Shown: positions 1 to 9,746 of the stretch, piece by piece
Position numbering within the stretch: the stretch's first letter is position 1
Layout of the letters: every line of letters begins with the position of its first letter
Assembly: GCA_945902075.1 (NCBI GenBank)
Contig: CAMDMA010000009.1
Coordinates: 1 to 64,000 of the forward strand
Source: Candidatus Kuenenia stuttgartensis
Lineage (GTDB): Bacteria; Planctomycetota; Phycisphaerae; Phycisphaerales; SM1A02
DNA length: 64,000 bases
Reading direction: 5' to 3'
Made by a program: the position numbers and the translations under genes
The notes under the pieces: generated by a model
Seen by the model: the letters and a program-made list of their open reading frames with translations, nothing else
What the model was told of the DNA's origin: nothing
Databases searched by the model: none

Positions 1-1319
1 GCATCGCGGCATTGAGTTGCGGTTGCGATCCAATGGTCACGCGCGCCTCGGAGACGATCGTCTTCCTCGTTTGCGAGTGCTGCGATTTCCGCGGCTGCAC
101 GCGCGAGTTCCGCGCGCTCAGTTTCAATCGCCTCGCGTTCGATGTCGAGTTTGCGTTGCACATGGCGCTCGCGAATCGCCTCTTTGGCAGCACGTGCTCG
201 TGCGGTCGTGTCATCACGTTGCGCCGACACGTTTGCCTCAAGGCGCTCCATGCGCCGCTTGAGCGCGCGTGGAACCTCAGCAATCGGTGCGTCAAACTTT
301 GCATGCGCCTCCCGCTCTTCCTTGACTTCTGCCTCGGCGAGGCGCGCCAGGAGTGCTTCGCGCTGCTCAAGGTCTTCCCGCTCCGCACGCGCCTTCGCAT
401 TCGCGATCGCAGCAAGATCTGCTTGAAACGGTTTCCACACGCGACGCATCGCCGCGAGCGCCACGCTCCGCAGCACAACGAGCATGATGATGACAACGAC
501 GAACGCACTTCCCGCGCCGATCGCAGCCATGGTCGCCCATCGTGTCTGATCAAACAGCGTCGAAGCTCCACCGATCACGCCCGCGCCGATGACGATCGCG
601 ACTGAGAGAACAAACGGTGCCGCGCCGCTCAGGAGCCGTGCCGCACGCGTTGCGAGGATCGCTTCGAGATGCCGCTCGCCGCGCGCAAGCAATGCATCAA
701 TCTCAGATTCCGCCCCAACACTTTCTTCAGGACTCGCGTCCACGACGACGTGCGGCACGGGAAGCCGACAACTTCGGAGATACGCTTTTGCCTTACTTTC
801 AAGATTCTCAGCAGCACTCATCTTGACGAGGAGCCGAGCTTTCAATTCGCGACTGCGAGTCTTGCCGCCCTCTTCGCCAGCCTCCCGCATGGCCTCGGCC
901 ATAAGCAGCGACTCCTCGAAGTCGCGCTTCAGCCGGGCGAATTCTGTGTCATGAGTCGTGTTGAGCGCCTCAGCTTTTTCTCGTCGAGCAGCCTCGAGCT
1001 CCGCGAGTCGGCGATCACTCGACTCCGTTGTCTCAGTGATCCCCACATCGTGCTCGCGCTGGGCACTTTCTGCGTCGTCGCTGCGCTTCTGTCGTACCAG
1101 TGCGAGTGAGCGTTCGTGGACGACCCGGGCGCGCTCTCGGCGAGCGCGGATATCGGCAGTCACCTCGTCGATGACGCGCTGGCGCGCGACCATTGCATCA
1201 AGTAGCGTGCCGGTTGCGCGACGGACACCCGCGGTGGCGTCACCTTCACCAAGTCGACGCAGATTGGCCAGTGCGTCACTGTCTTCGTCGGACACGGATA
1301 CCTTCACCTGCTCGCTCAT
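1..1319 (-). CDS. Partial coiled-coil membrane protein (N-terminal part; C-terminus runs off the window)
   Basis: Open minus-strand frame from ATG at 1319 to the window edge (MSEQVKVSVSDEDSDALANLRRLGEGDATAG...), long Glu/Arg/Ala-rich coiled coil and a hydrophobic segment (FVLSVAIVIGAGVIGG...FVVVIIMLVVL). Absent from the ORF track because no stop lies in the window. Confidence 0.75.
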   Translation of the reverse strand, partial: MSEQVKVSVSDEDSDALANLRRLGEGDATAGVRRATGTLLDAMVARQRVIDEVTADIRARRERARVVHERSLALVRQKRSDDAESAQREHDVGITETTESSDRRLAELEAARREKAEALNTTHDTEFARLKRDFEESLLMAEAMREAGEEGGKTRSRELKARLLVKMSAAENLESKAKAYLRSCRLPVPHVVVDASPEESVGAESEIDALLARGERHLEAILATRAARLLSGAAPFVLSVAIVIGAGVIGGASTLFDQTRWATMAAIGAGSAFVVVIIMLVVLRSVALAAMRRVWKPFQADLAAIANAKARAEREDLEQREALLARLAEAEVKEEREAHAKFDAPIAEVPRALKRRMERLEANVSAQRDDTTARARAAKEAIRERHVQRKLDIEREAIETERAELARAAAEIAALANEEDDRLRGARDHWIATATQCRD

Positions 1320-1434
1320 TCGCGGAGCGTACCACGCGAACGCCACGGACTCGCTCTGCGGGTTCGGCGTGATGCACCGGCAAGCCAGCGGGCAGCGACC
1401 GTCGATTCGTCAGACCGAACATTTTGTGCTGCGC

Positions 1435-4380
1435 CTACGCCGTTTCATCATCGGTTCGCGGTACGCGCTTGAGCATGGACTTGCGAAGTTCGCCGACAAA
1501 CGGCTCCGCGATCGCTTCCGCAGCACGGTAAGGCGAGATCGCGCCAACGCCTTCGATTGGTTTGTCCGCATCCGGATGGGTTGGGAGCACAACGACGCTC
1601 TCCGGGAGAATGAGGTCACCAACCGGAACACCCGCCTCGATGAGCCGACCGTCTCGGCGTCGGAGCTCGGCGGGCGCATTCGCTTTGGCGTGCACGGCGA
1701 TTGCGGCGAGAAGTTCCTTCTGCTTTTGTTCACCGAGCGCTTTCCAGTCACCACGACCCCGGCACTTGGGGAAGCCACTGCAACCAAGCCACGGACCGCG
1801 CTTTCCCTCGCGAATATTGCAAGGTTTGCCGCATTTCGTGCAGACAATGGACGGGTCCTGGAGCGGGGGAGCCGACGGCAGAACAACCTTGTCCTTTTTG
1901 TCGAGCCGAACGACAAATTTGACCGCGGGGTAGTTCACGCTCGAGATGTACTTTCCAAACTTTCCGCTGCGAAGAACCATTGCAGATCCGTCGACCGGAC
2001 AAACCATGTCGAGGGCGACATCGGAAACCGGCTCGCCGAGTTCATTGAGGCGCGATGCGAAATCGCAATCGGGGTACCCGGAGCAGGAGAGGAACCACCG
2101 CCCGCCGCCCACGCGCTCTTTCGCGCGCTTTCCACACTTCGGGCAGGCGTACTTCGTCCAACGCCAAAGTGGAACTTCGCGCATGCGCGTGAAACTGTCG
2201 TCGAGCGCCTTGCCTTCGAGCATGGACTTAATCTCTCGGAGAAGTGCGCGCCAGTCTTCTTCGTTTTTCTCAACGCGATCAAGTCGCTCTTCCATGAGCC
2301 GGGTGTACTCATAGTCAAAGAGCAGGGGAAATCCGCCAATGAGCAGTGAGACCACGGCTTCGCCGAGCGCAGTTGCGAAGAATCGACGCGCCTTCTGTTC
2401 GACATATCCACGGGACTCAATGGTGTTCACGATCGATGCGTAGGTACTTGGGCGTCCGATGCCGCGGGCCTCAAGTTCCTTGACGAGTGAGGCCTCGGAG
2501 TATCGAGCAGGCGGTGCGCTAAAGCGCTGCAGTGCGTCGATCGAAACTGCGGCGAGAACCTGTTTTTCAGCGAGCTTGGGAAAGGTCGCCTCAGTGTCGT
2601 CCTCGACGATGTCTTCGACGAGTTTGAGGTAGCCGTCGAACACAACCACGCTTCCAGACGCGCGAACAATCGCGCCGGTCGGACGATCGCTGCGTTCGAA
2701 GCGCACAGTTGTGAGTTCGTACACCTTCGGCGCCATTTGGCACGCGACGAAACGGCGCCAGATGAGTTCGTAGAGCGCGTACTGTTCGGCACTGAGGTCC
2801 TTTCGAACCGACTGGGGAGTGCGCCACGGGTCGGTCGGACGGATCGCTTCGTGGGCCTCTTGTGCATCCTTGCCGGAAGCGTAGAAATGCGGCTTTTCCG
2901 GCAGATATGCGTCGCCATACGCATTCTTGATGTGGTCACGCGCGGCATGCAGCGCTTCGCCAGCGACGTTGGTCGAATCGGTACGCATGTAGGTGATGAG
3001 ACCCACGCGGTCACCGCCGAGATCAATGCCTTCATAGAGTTGTTGCGCGATGCGCATCGTGCGGTCGGTTGAAAAACCGAGTTGGCTCGATGCGGCCATC
3101 TGCATGGTGCTTGTCTTGAATGGTGGCATCGGGCGACGGGTTTTCCGTTCGGTTTCGATGCTGGACACGGTGTAGGCGACCCCCACGCCAGTCGTGCCAG
3201 AAACCGTCCGTTGGAAGCGTGCAGCACCCTTGCCGCGGATGTCCTCCCGCGTGTCGATACGCACGCCCTCAAGCCCAGCGGCCTCCACTGCGGATTTCAC
3301 CAACAGAGAAAGATCTTTCGCGGTTCCATTGACGCCGATCGTCGAGGACTTTGCCCCGACGTCAAACTCCTTGCCGCCAACCGCGACAAGCTTTGCTTCA
3401 ATGACGCCCGACTTCGAGAGAAATGCGACACGATCCTTCTGGGAAGGTGCTTTTTCGCGATCGTTTCGGCGTGCGAGAAATTCATCAATCGCTTTCGCAA
3501 GCGCAGCGCGCTGCGATTGCTCCGGGGTGAGTCGAACGAGCACTTCCCACGACTCGTCGGGGATGAATTCGCGAATCTCTTGCTCGCGCTCGACGACGAG
3601 GCGGGCTGCGACGGTCTGGACGCGACCCGCGCTCAGCCCGCCCTGACGCATGAGCCTCCAGAGGAGTGGCGAGATGCCGTACCCAACGACGCGATCGAGG
3701 ATGCGCCGAGAGTTCTGCGCGTTGACGCGCGACATGTTGATCGGCCGCGGATGCTCAAACGCCTCGCGGATCGCACTCTTTGTGATTGCGTTGAACACGA
3801 CGCGTTTCGCGAGTTCAGGCTTCACATCAAGCACTTCCGCAATATGCCACGAGATCGCCTCGCCCTCACGGTCCAAGTCTGTCGCAAACCAAATCGCCGA
3901 CGCGCCCTTGCGTAGCTTGCGGAGGCGGGTCACTGTTTCACGTCGATCCGGCGTCACGACGTAGGTTGTCGCGAAAGTTTCCATATCGACGCCGGGGATA
4001 TCCATCGGCTTCGGCTCCGTGGACGCAGCCTTCTTTTCACCCTTTTTGGCCGGCTTGCGCACGGCCTTCTCAGCGTCTGACTTCTTCGCAGCCTTCTCGG
4101 GAAGGTCACGAATGTGTCCCTTGCTCGCCTCGACGTGAAAGCGTCCGAGTTCCTTCAGATACTTCTCGATCGTCTTGGCTTTCGCTGGACTTTCGACAAT
4201 GACCAATGCCGCGCCGCTGCCCTCGACCAAGCCGTCGTCACCCTCAGCATGAAGAGCATCTACGAACGCGTCGGCCTCGGAAGCGCTCTCTGCAGTTTTG
4301 GTGCGTCGAGTTCTCGAGGCCGGGCTCTTCTTTGTGGTCGTGCTCGCGACTCGGGTCGTTGTCTTTTTCTTCGCTGCCAT
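1435..4380 (-). CDS. topA: DNA topoisomerase I
   Basis: ALVIVESPAKAKTIEKYL Toprim start, GLITYMRTDSTNVA active-site Tyr motif, C-terminal CPKCGK/CTKCGK zinc motifs; start set to MAAKKK at 4380. Confidence 0.97.
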   Translation of the reverse strand: MAAKKKTTTRVASTTTKKSPASRTRRTKTAESASEADAFVDALHAEGDDGLVEGSGAALVIVESPAKAKTIEKYLKELGRFHVEASKGHIRDLPEKAAKKSDAEKAVRKPAKKGEKKAASTEPKPMDIPGVDMETFATTYVVTPDRRETVTRLRKLRKGASAIWFATDLDREGEAISWHIAEVLDVKPELAKRVVFNAITKSAIREAFEHPRPINMSRVNAQNSRRILDRVVGYGISPLLWRLMRQGGLSAGRVQTVAARLVVEREQEIREFIPDESWEVLVRLTPEQSQRAALAKAIDEFLARRNDREKAPSQKDRVAFLSKSGVIEAKLVAVGGKEFDVGAKSSTIGVNGTAKDLSLLVKSAVEAAGLEGVRIDTREDIRGKGAARFQRTVSGTTGVGVAYTVSSIETERKTRRPMPPFKTSTMQMAASSQLGFSTDRTMRIAQQLYEGIDLGGDRVGLITYMRTDSTNVAGEALHAARDHIKNAYGDAYLPEKPHFYASGKDAQEAHEAIRPTDPWRTPQSVRKDLSAEQYALYELIWRRFVACQMAPKVYELTTVRFERSDRPTGAIVRASGSVVVFDGYLKLVEDIVEDDTEATFPKLAEKQVLAAVSIDALQRFSAPPARYSEASLVKELEARGIGRPSTYASIVNTIESRGYVEQKARRFFATALGEAVVSLLIGGFPLLFDYEYTRLMEERLDRVEKNEEDWRALLREIKSMLEGKALDDSFTRMREVPLWRWTKYACPKCGKRAKERVGGGRWFLSCSGYPDCDFASRLNELGEPVSDVALDMVCPVDGSAMVLRSGKFGKYISSVNYPAVKFVVRLDKKDKVVLPSAPPLQDPSIVCTKCGKPCNIREGKRGPWLGCSGFPKCRGRGDWKALGEQKQKELLAAIAVHAKANAPAELRRRDGRLIEAGVPVGDLILPESVVVLPTHPDADKPIEGVGAISPYRAAEAIAEPFVGELRKSMLKRVPRTDDETA

Positions 4381-4551
4381 CGTGAACCTCGCGGGCTGGC
4401 TCGGCCCGGCTTGACAGGCCACTTGGCGCATCGAGTCGGATTCCGGAAGAGGGGGAATAAAGGACAGCGCCGTGCGAAGTCAAGCGCGGCCACCGAACTT
4501 TGTTGTTTCCGGGCGGACTTGCGCGCGGCGCACTCCCGGGTTACGCGCGCG

Positions 4552-5577
4552 CTACGCGAGCGCGAGCGCGCCCTCGCACGCGTCCGCGAGGTCCGCGACC
4601 GTCGATGCGTCATGGCATTCAAGCGCGATGCCTGGGCGAAGTGAGCGGAATCGGCGTAGCCAAGTGCGCTGCTGCTTGGCGAGTCGGCGCGATCGGATCT
4701 TGGTTTGCTCTGCCGCGTCGAGCAGTTCGTGTGCAGGCGGTACGCGCGAGCCTTCACCGAGCACAGTCGCGAGTTCCTCATACCCAACAGCCGCGCGCGC
4801 CTGCGCGCACATCCCACCACGCGCAAGAAGCGAAGCAACTTCATCGGCAAAGCCAGCCTCAAACATGCGGCGCACACGCGCGTTAATGCGTCTGGAAACC
4901 AGTTCGACCGGCCAGTCGAGAATCACCGTGAAGAGATCATCTCGTTGTGGCGCGACCCCGGCTTCGCCCCATGCGGTGCGTCGATCGGTTGCGGTGTCGC
5001 CGGTGGTATGCGCAATTTCAAGTGCGCGCACGATGCGGCGACGATCGTTCGGATGGAGTCGCGCTGCCGCGACCGGATCGCTTGATGCGAGGCGCGTGTG
5101 CAGTTCGACACTCTCGATCGCTTCGAGCGAGTTCCGAAAATGGTGGTCTGCGGCAGGAGCTTCGTCGAGACCTTCAAGAAAAGCCCGGATGTAGAGGTTG
5201 GTACCGCCAACGACAATGGGAACACGCCCGCGGGCACGAATCTCATTGATGGCGTAGTTGGCAAGTTCAAGCCAACGCGCAACGGTAAAGCCCTCGTCTT
5301 TCGCGTCGACGAGGTCGATGCAGTGATGTTGAATCTCGGCGCGCTCCGTGGCGGTCGGTTTCGCAGTACCGATGTCCATGCCACGATAGACCTGCATGGA
5401 GTCGGCCGAAACAAGTTCGCCATCGAAGCGACGAGCAAGTTCAAGTGCGAGATCACTCTTGCCGCCCGCAGTCGGGCCGAGAATGACGATCACGCGACGC
5501 GCTGCAGCAGCGCGAGCGAGCGCTCGGCGTCGGCCGGGTTCATCGGCAGGGGCGAGGAGGTCATTCATGGTGCTCAT
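4552..5577 (-). CDS. miaA: tRNA dimethylallyltransferase
   Basis: VIVILGPTAGGKSDLALELARRFDGELVSADSMQVYRGMDIGTAKPT. Confidence 0.97.
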   Translation of the reverse strand: MSTMNDLLAPADEPGRRRALARAAAARRVIVILGPTAGGKSDLALELARRFDGELVSADSMQVYRGMDIGTAKPTATERAEIQHHCIDLVDAKDEGFTVARWLELANYAINEIRARGRVPIVVGGTNLYIRAFLEGLDEAPAADHHFRNSLEAIESVELHTRLASSDPVAAARLHPNDRRRIVRALEIAHTTGDTATDRRTAWGEAGVAPQRDDLFTVILDWPVELVSRRINARVRRMFEAGFADEVASLLARGGMCAQARAAVGYEELATVLGEGSRVPPAHELLDAAEQTKIRSRRLAKQQRTWLRRFRSLRPGIALECHDASTVADLADACEGALALA

Positions 5578-5620
5578 TCATGGTGCTCATTCATGGAGCT
5601 CATTCATGGAGCTCATTCAT
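5561..5620. repeat. 13-bp tandem repeat (tcattcatggNgc), about 4.6 copies, over the miaA start
   Basis: Direct reading: tcattcatggtgc x2, tcattcatggagc x2, then tcattcat. Confidence 0.95.
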
Positions 5621-5709
5621 CGCGTTCACGCATGGATTTCCTCACTGAACCATCAGACGTGATTCCCCACAATCGATCCAAAAAACTCGCATGGATCTTG
5701 CAATGAGAA

Positions 5710-6939
5710 TCAATGATTGTTGCAATCGTCGAGCGCGTCGAGACAAACGAGATGCTTCCCTTCGAGCACCTCGAGGCTTGCGCCGCCGCCCGTCGAAACG
5801 TGTGAAATCCGATCAGCGAACCCAAATTGTTCGACGGCGGCCGCAGTGTCGCCGCCGCCCGCGATGGTTGTTGCGCCGAGCGCGGTTGCCGCGACGACAG
5901 CCTCGCCAACCGCGCGTGTTCCCGCATCAAATGGCGGCATTTCAAACACACCCATCGGCCCGTTCCACACGATCGTTCGGCTAGAACGAATCGCCTCGCC
6001 GAAGCGCGCACGTGTGTCAGGCCCGATGTCAAGGCCCATCCAGCCATCGGGAATCGCCCCGACAACAGTTGTGGTTTCGGTTCCTTGCTTAAAGTCACGA
6101 CCGCACACGTGATCGGTCGGGAGGAGGAATTCGCAGCCTTTCGCCGCTGCTTTGGCGAGAATTTCTTTGGCGAGATCGATCCGATCTGATTCGACGAGAC
6201 TCGCGCCGGTCGCAATGCCGCGGGCACGCAGGAACGTGTAGGCCATTGCGCCGCCGACAATGAGTCGATCGACTTTCGACATCAAATTTTCAATCGCGAG
6301 AATTTTGTCCGAAACCTTTGCGCCGCCGAGGATCGCAAGAAACGGGCGTTCGGCGGCTGCGATTCGAGCGATGAGGTACTCGAGTTCTGCAGCCAGTAAA
6401 AAGCCAGCGACCCGTTGCGCGCCCTTCGCGCCCATCGCCATCGGAAGCGCGTGCATCGATGCATCTGCTCGGTGACTAGTCCCAAACGCGTCGTTGACGT
6501 AGATGTCGCAAAGATCCGCGAGTTTGGCAGCAAACGCCGGATCGCCCTTCTTCTCCCCCTTGGCAAACCGGAGGTTCTCGAGAAGCACCACGCCGCGTTC
6601 AGGCATCGCAAGCACTGCGGCGCGTGCGGAATCGTCCACGCAGTCGTTGGAGGGAAATGTCACGCCATGCGGCGCATCTGGCCCAAGGAGCTCGGCAAGC
6701 CGCCTCGCGACGGGCGCGAGGGAGGAGTCCGCTTCGAAACCCTTGCCGTCGGGCCGCCCAAGGTGACTTGCAAGCACCACGCGGCCACCGCGCGCAAGCA
6801 CGGACCGAATCGTCGGCAGGCTTGCTCGGATGCGGCGATCATCGCTGATCACCGAGCCTTCCATCGGAACATTGAAATCCACCCGCACAAAAACGCGTTT
6901 GCCCGCAACGTCCACCGAATCGATTCGCTTCTTGCGCAT
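5710..6939 (-). CDS. pgk: Phosphoglycerate kinase
   Basis: RVFVRVDFNVPMEG, VVLASHLGRPDGK, GGGDTAAAVEQFG motifs. Confidence 0.98.
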   Translation of the reverse strand: MRKKRIDSVDVAGKRVFVRVDFNVPMEGSVISDDRRIRASLPTIRSVLARGGRVVLASHLGRPDGKGFEADSSLAPVARRLAELLGPDAPHGVTFPSNDCVDDSARAAVLAMPERGVVLLENLRFAKGEKKGDPAFAAKLADLCDIYVNDAFGTSHRADASMHALPMAMGAKGAQRVAGFLLAAELEYLIARIAAAERPFLAILGGAKVSDKILAIENLMSKVDRLIVGGAMAYTFLRARGIATGASLVESDRIDLAKEILAKAAAKGCEFLLPTDHVCGRDFKQGTETTTVVGAIPDGWMGLDIGPDTRARFGEAIRSSRTIVWNGPMGVFEMPPFDAGTRAVGEAVVAATALGATTIAGGGDTAAAVEQFGFADRISHVSTGGGASLEVLEGKHLVCLDALDDCNNH

Positions 6940-7062
6940 AGGGCCGCACTATACGGACCGTCGCCCTCAGAAACCGATCAGGATCCACCGCAAAGTTCTC
7001 GACTCCGGGGCCATACGGCGCGCTCGAGACGTGTATCATCGCCTCCTCTCACAGGAGCCTTC

Positions 7063-8106
7063 ATGATCCGCTTTGAATTCCGCGCTCTCATCGCAGCTGC
7101 CCTCGCCTCCATCGCCACGCTGACGTCTTCGGCCGCCCCCCAGGACGATCAACTCAAGATTGGCTCTGCACCGCCGCCAATTACGGTCGACTGGGTGCAA
7201 GGCAATGTCTCCGACGTCACGACCGCGGGGAAGACGTACGTCGTGGAATTTTGGGCCACATGGTGCGGACCGTGCATGCGCTCGATCCCGCACCTGAACG
7301 AACTCCACAGCAAGTACAAGAGCAAGGGCCTCGTGATCATGGGGATCTCCGACGAGGACATGGGCACAGTGAAGCCTTTTGTGACGAAGAAGAGCTCTGC
7401 GATGTCATACCCGGTTGGGGTCGACCGCGACCGGGGTATGAAGCAAGCGTGGATGGAGGCCGCGAAGCAGAACGGCATCCCATGCGCGTTCATCGTCCGC
7501 GATTCAAAGATCGTTTGGATCGGTAACCCGCTCGATCCAAACTTCGACAATGTGCTGCTTGGGACGATGAGCGGTCGTTACAACCCTGCGCTTACAAAGA
7601 AGGCTGAGCCGATTTTGCGCGCCGCAAAGGACGCTGTCCGCATCAAGAATTTCCAGGACGCCTACAAGCACTACGACTCGGTTCTTGCGATCGATCCTGT
7701 TGTCTTCGGAAACGTCGCCGTCATGAAGTACAAGACCATGGTTGTCGACGCGAAGGATCCTGTGGCTGCGCGCAAGTGGATGTACCAATTTATGACGCTC
7801 CAAAGTCGTGACGGAACGACGATGCGCGAAATCGCGGAGACCGTTCTCAACGACAACCAGATTACCGAGCGCGACCTTGAGCTCGCCCGTGATGCGGCGT
7901 TGTACTTAAACAACTTCAACTCATCTCCAGCAGCGAGTGCGTTGCTTGCAGAGGTGTACTACCGACAAGGCCAACTTGAAAAGGCCTCAGAGTTTCAGTT
8001 GCAAGCTTGGATGTCGGCCGATGCAGATGAAAAGGCTGATTTCAAGCGCGCGCTCGATCTCTACAAGAAGGCCGTCGCTTCAAAGGCAGCGGCTGCAAGC
8101 AAGTAG
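7063..8106 (+). CDS. TlpA-like thioredoxin-fold protein with C-terminal TPR-like region, exported
   Basis: Signal peptide MIRFEFRALIAAALASIATLTSSAAPQ; VVEFWATWCGPCMRSIPHLNEL; start after aggag. Confidence 0.85.
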   Translation: MIRFEFRALIAAALASIATLTSSAAPQDDQLKIGSAPPPITVDWVQGNVSDVTTAGKTYVVEFWATWCGPCMRSIPHLNELHSKYKSKGLVIMGISDEDMGTVKPFVTKKSSAMSYPVGVDRDRGMKQAWMEAAKQNGIPCAFIVRDSKIVWIGNPLDPNFDNVLLGTMSGRYNPALTKKAEPILRAAKDAVRIKNFQDAYKHYDSVLAIDPVVFGNVAVMKYKTMVVDAKDPVAARKWMYQFMTLQSRDGTTMREIAETVLNDNQITERDLELARDAALYLNNFNSSPAASALLAEVYYRQGQLEKASEFQLQAWMSADADEKADFKRALDLYKKAVASKAAAASK

Positions 8107-8144
8107 ATTTCGCACAAGTGCGATTGATGCGCTACGCTCGCACT

Positions 8145-8861
8145 ATGTCCGATCGCAGTGCAACAAATTCTTCGACGGCTCCCGCACCCGGGAGCCGTCG
8201 CCTTTTGAAGCTCGCCCATCGCGCAACGCTCGTTGCACCATCGATACTCTCCGCGGATTTCGCGAAATTGGGCGATGAATGCCGTGCAGCACTCGCTGCC
8301 GGCGGTGATCTTCTGCACGTCGATGTGATGGACGGTCACTTCGTTCCCAACCTCTCGATGGGTCCGGCCATTTGCGACTGCGTCCACCGCGCGCTCCCCG
8401 AAGCGGTGCTCGATGTACATCTGATGGTCACGGACCCGGCTGCGTACATCGAGTCGTTCGCGAAGGCAGGGGCGGCGCACATCACCTTCCATATTGAGGC
8501 GGTCAGCGATCCGCTCCCACTGGTAGCGCAGATTCATGCGCTTGGATTGACCGCGGGATTGGCGATCAATCCGGACACGCCAGCTGCCGCGCTCGAGCCC
8601 TACCTCACGGACATCGATCTCGCGCTGGTGATGAGTGTGCATCCCGGGTTTTCCGGCCAAAAGTTTATCCCTTCGGTGCTGCCGAAGTCTCGAACGCTCC
8701 GCGACGCTGCGCCGCGCGGACTTCGAGTCGAGATGGATGGTGGTATCACTCCGGAGACCGCACCCGCTTGCCGTGCCCATGGCTGCGACATCCTTGTCGC
8801 GGCGAGCGCGATCTTTGGGCGTAACGACTATGCGTCCGTGATCGCGGCACTTCGCGCCTGA
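8145..8861 (+). CDS. rpe: Ribulose-phosphate 3-epimerase
   Basis: VAPSILSADFAKLGDE, HVDVMDGHFVPNLSMGP, VHPGFSGQKF, VEMDGGI. Confidence 0.96.
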   Translation: MSDRSATNSSTAPAPGSRRLLKLAHRATLVAPSILSADFAKLGDECRAALAAGGDLLHVDVMDGHFVPNLSMGPAICDCVHRALPEAVLDVHLMVTDPAAYIESFAKAGAAHITFHIEAVSDPLPLVAQIHALGLTAGLAINPDTPAAALEPYLTDIDLALVMSVHPGFSGQKFIPSVLPKSRTLRDAAPRGLRVEMDGGITPETAPACRAHGCDILVAASAIFGRNDYASVIAALRA

Positions 8862-8906
8862 CAAGCTTCACCTGAGCAGATTCGTCTTTCGAGGTACACT
8901 CCTCCC

Positions 8907-9746
8907 GTGGCTGAAACGACCTGGACGCAGACCGACCTCGCGCAAACCCCGAAGAAGGGTGTGCCCGAAGGTCTTTGGATGAAATGCCCCTCGTGCGAGG
9001 AGACGCTTTTTAAGAAAGCCGTCGAGTCGAATCTGTGGGTGTGCCCTAAATGCCAACATCACATGCGCATGAGCGCGCGGGTTCGCGTCGAGCAACTTCT
9101 CGACCCAGGTACGTTCGAGCAGATCGATGAGTTTCTCGTCGCGGTTGACCCTCTCCATTTTGTGGACACGAAGTCTTATCCGGCCCGCATCGCGGATACG
9201 CGCAAAAAGACTGGCGAGCGCGATGCGCTCCTTTCAGGCTTCGGCTTCGTCAAGGGTCGCCGGGTTGTCGTCGCGGTCATGGACTTCACGTTTCTTGGCG
9301 GCTCCATGGGTTCGGTGGTCGGTGAGAAGATCACTCGCGCGATTGAGTGTGGGATCGACCATGATCTCCCGGTCGTGACGGTTGCCTGTTCCGGCGGCGC
9401 GCGCATGCACGAATCAGGCTTTTCGCTCATGCAGATGGCAAAGACCAGCGCCGCACTCGCGCGGCTCGACGAAGCAGGCGGACTTTACATTTCCGTGCTC
9501 GCCGACCCGACGACCGGCGGTGTTACCGCAAGCTTTGCGATGCTCGGCGACGTCATCTTCGGCGAACCAAAGGCGCTTATCGGTTTCGCGGGGCCGCGCG
9601 TGATCAAGCAAACGATCCGTCAAGATCTTCCTGAGGGATTCCAAACCTCTGAGTTTCTTCTTGAGAGTGGGTTCCTCGATCGCATCGTCCACCGCAAGGA
9701 TCTTCGATCGGAGATCGCCCGCGTGATCGACTATGCCGGTCGTTGA
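8907..9746 (+). CDS. accD: Acetyl-CoA carboxylase carboxyltransferase subunit beta
   Basis: CPSCEETLFKKAVESNLWVCPKCQHHMRMSARVR zinc motif; VTVACSGGARMHESGFSLMQMAKTSAAL. Confidence 0.97.
   Translation: MAETTWTQTDLAQTPKKGVPEGLWMKCPSCEETLFKKAVESNLWVCPKCQHHMRMSARVRVEQLLDPGTFEQIDEFLVAVDPLHFVDTKSYPARIADTRKKTGERDALLSGFGFVKGRRVVVAVMDFTFLGGSMGSVVGEKITRAIECGIDHDLPVVTVACSGGARMHESGFSLMQMAKTSAALARLDEAGGLYISVLADPTTGGVTASFAMLGDVIFGEPKALIGFAGPRVIKQTIRQDLPEGFQTSEFLLESGFLDRIVHRKDLRSEIARVIDYAGR

Noticed and set aside
958-2349. 463-aa plus-strand ORF
   Set aside because: Antisense to topA and to the coiled-coil gene; composition (Arg/Ser/Ala-rich, low complexity) typical of a shadow ORF in high-GC DNA.
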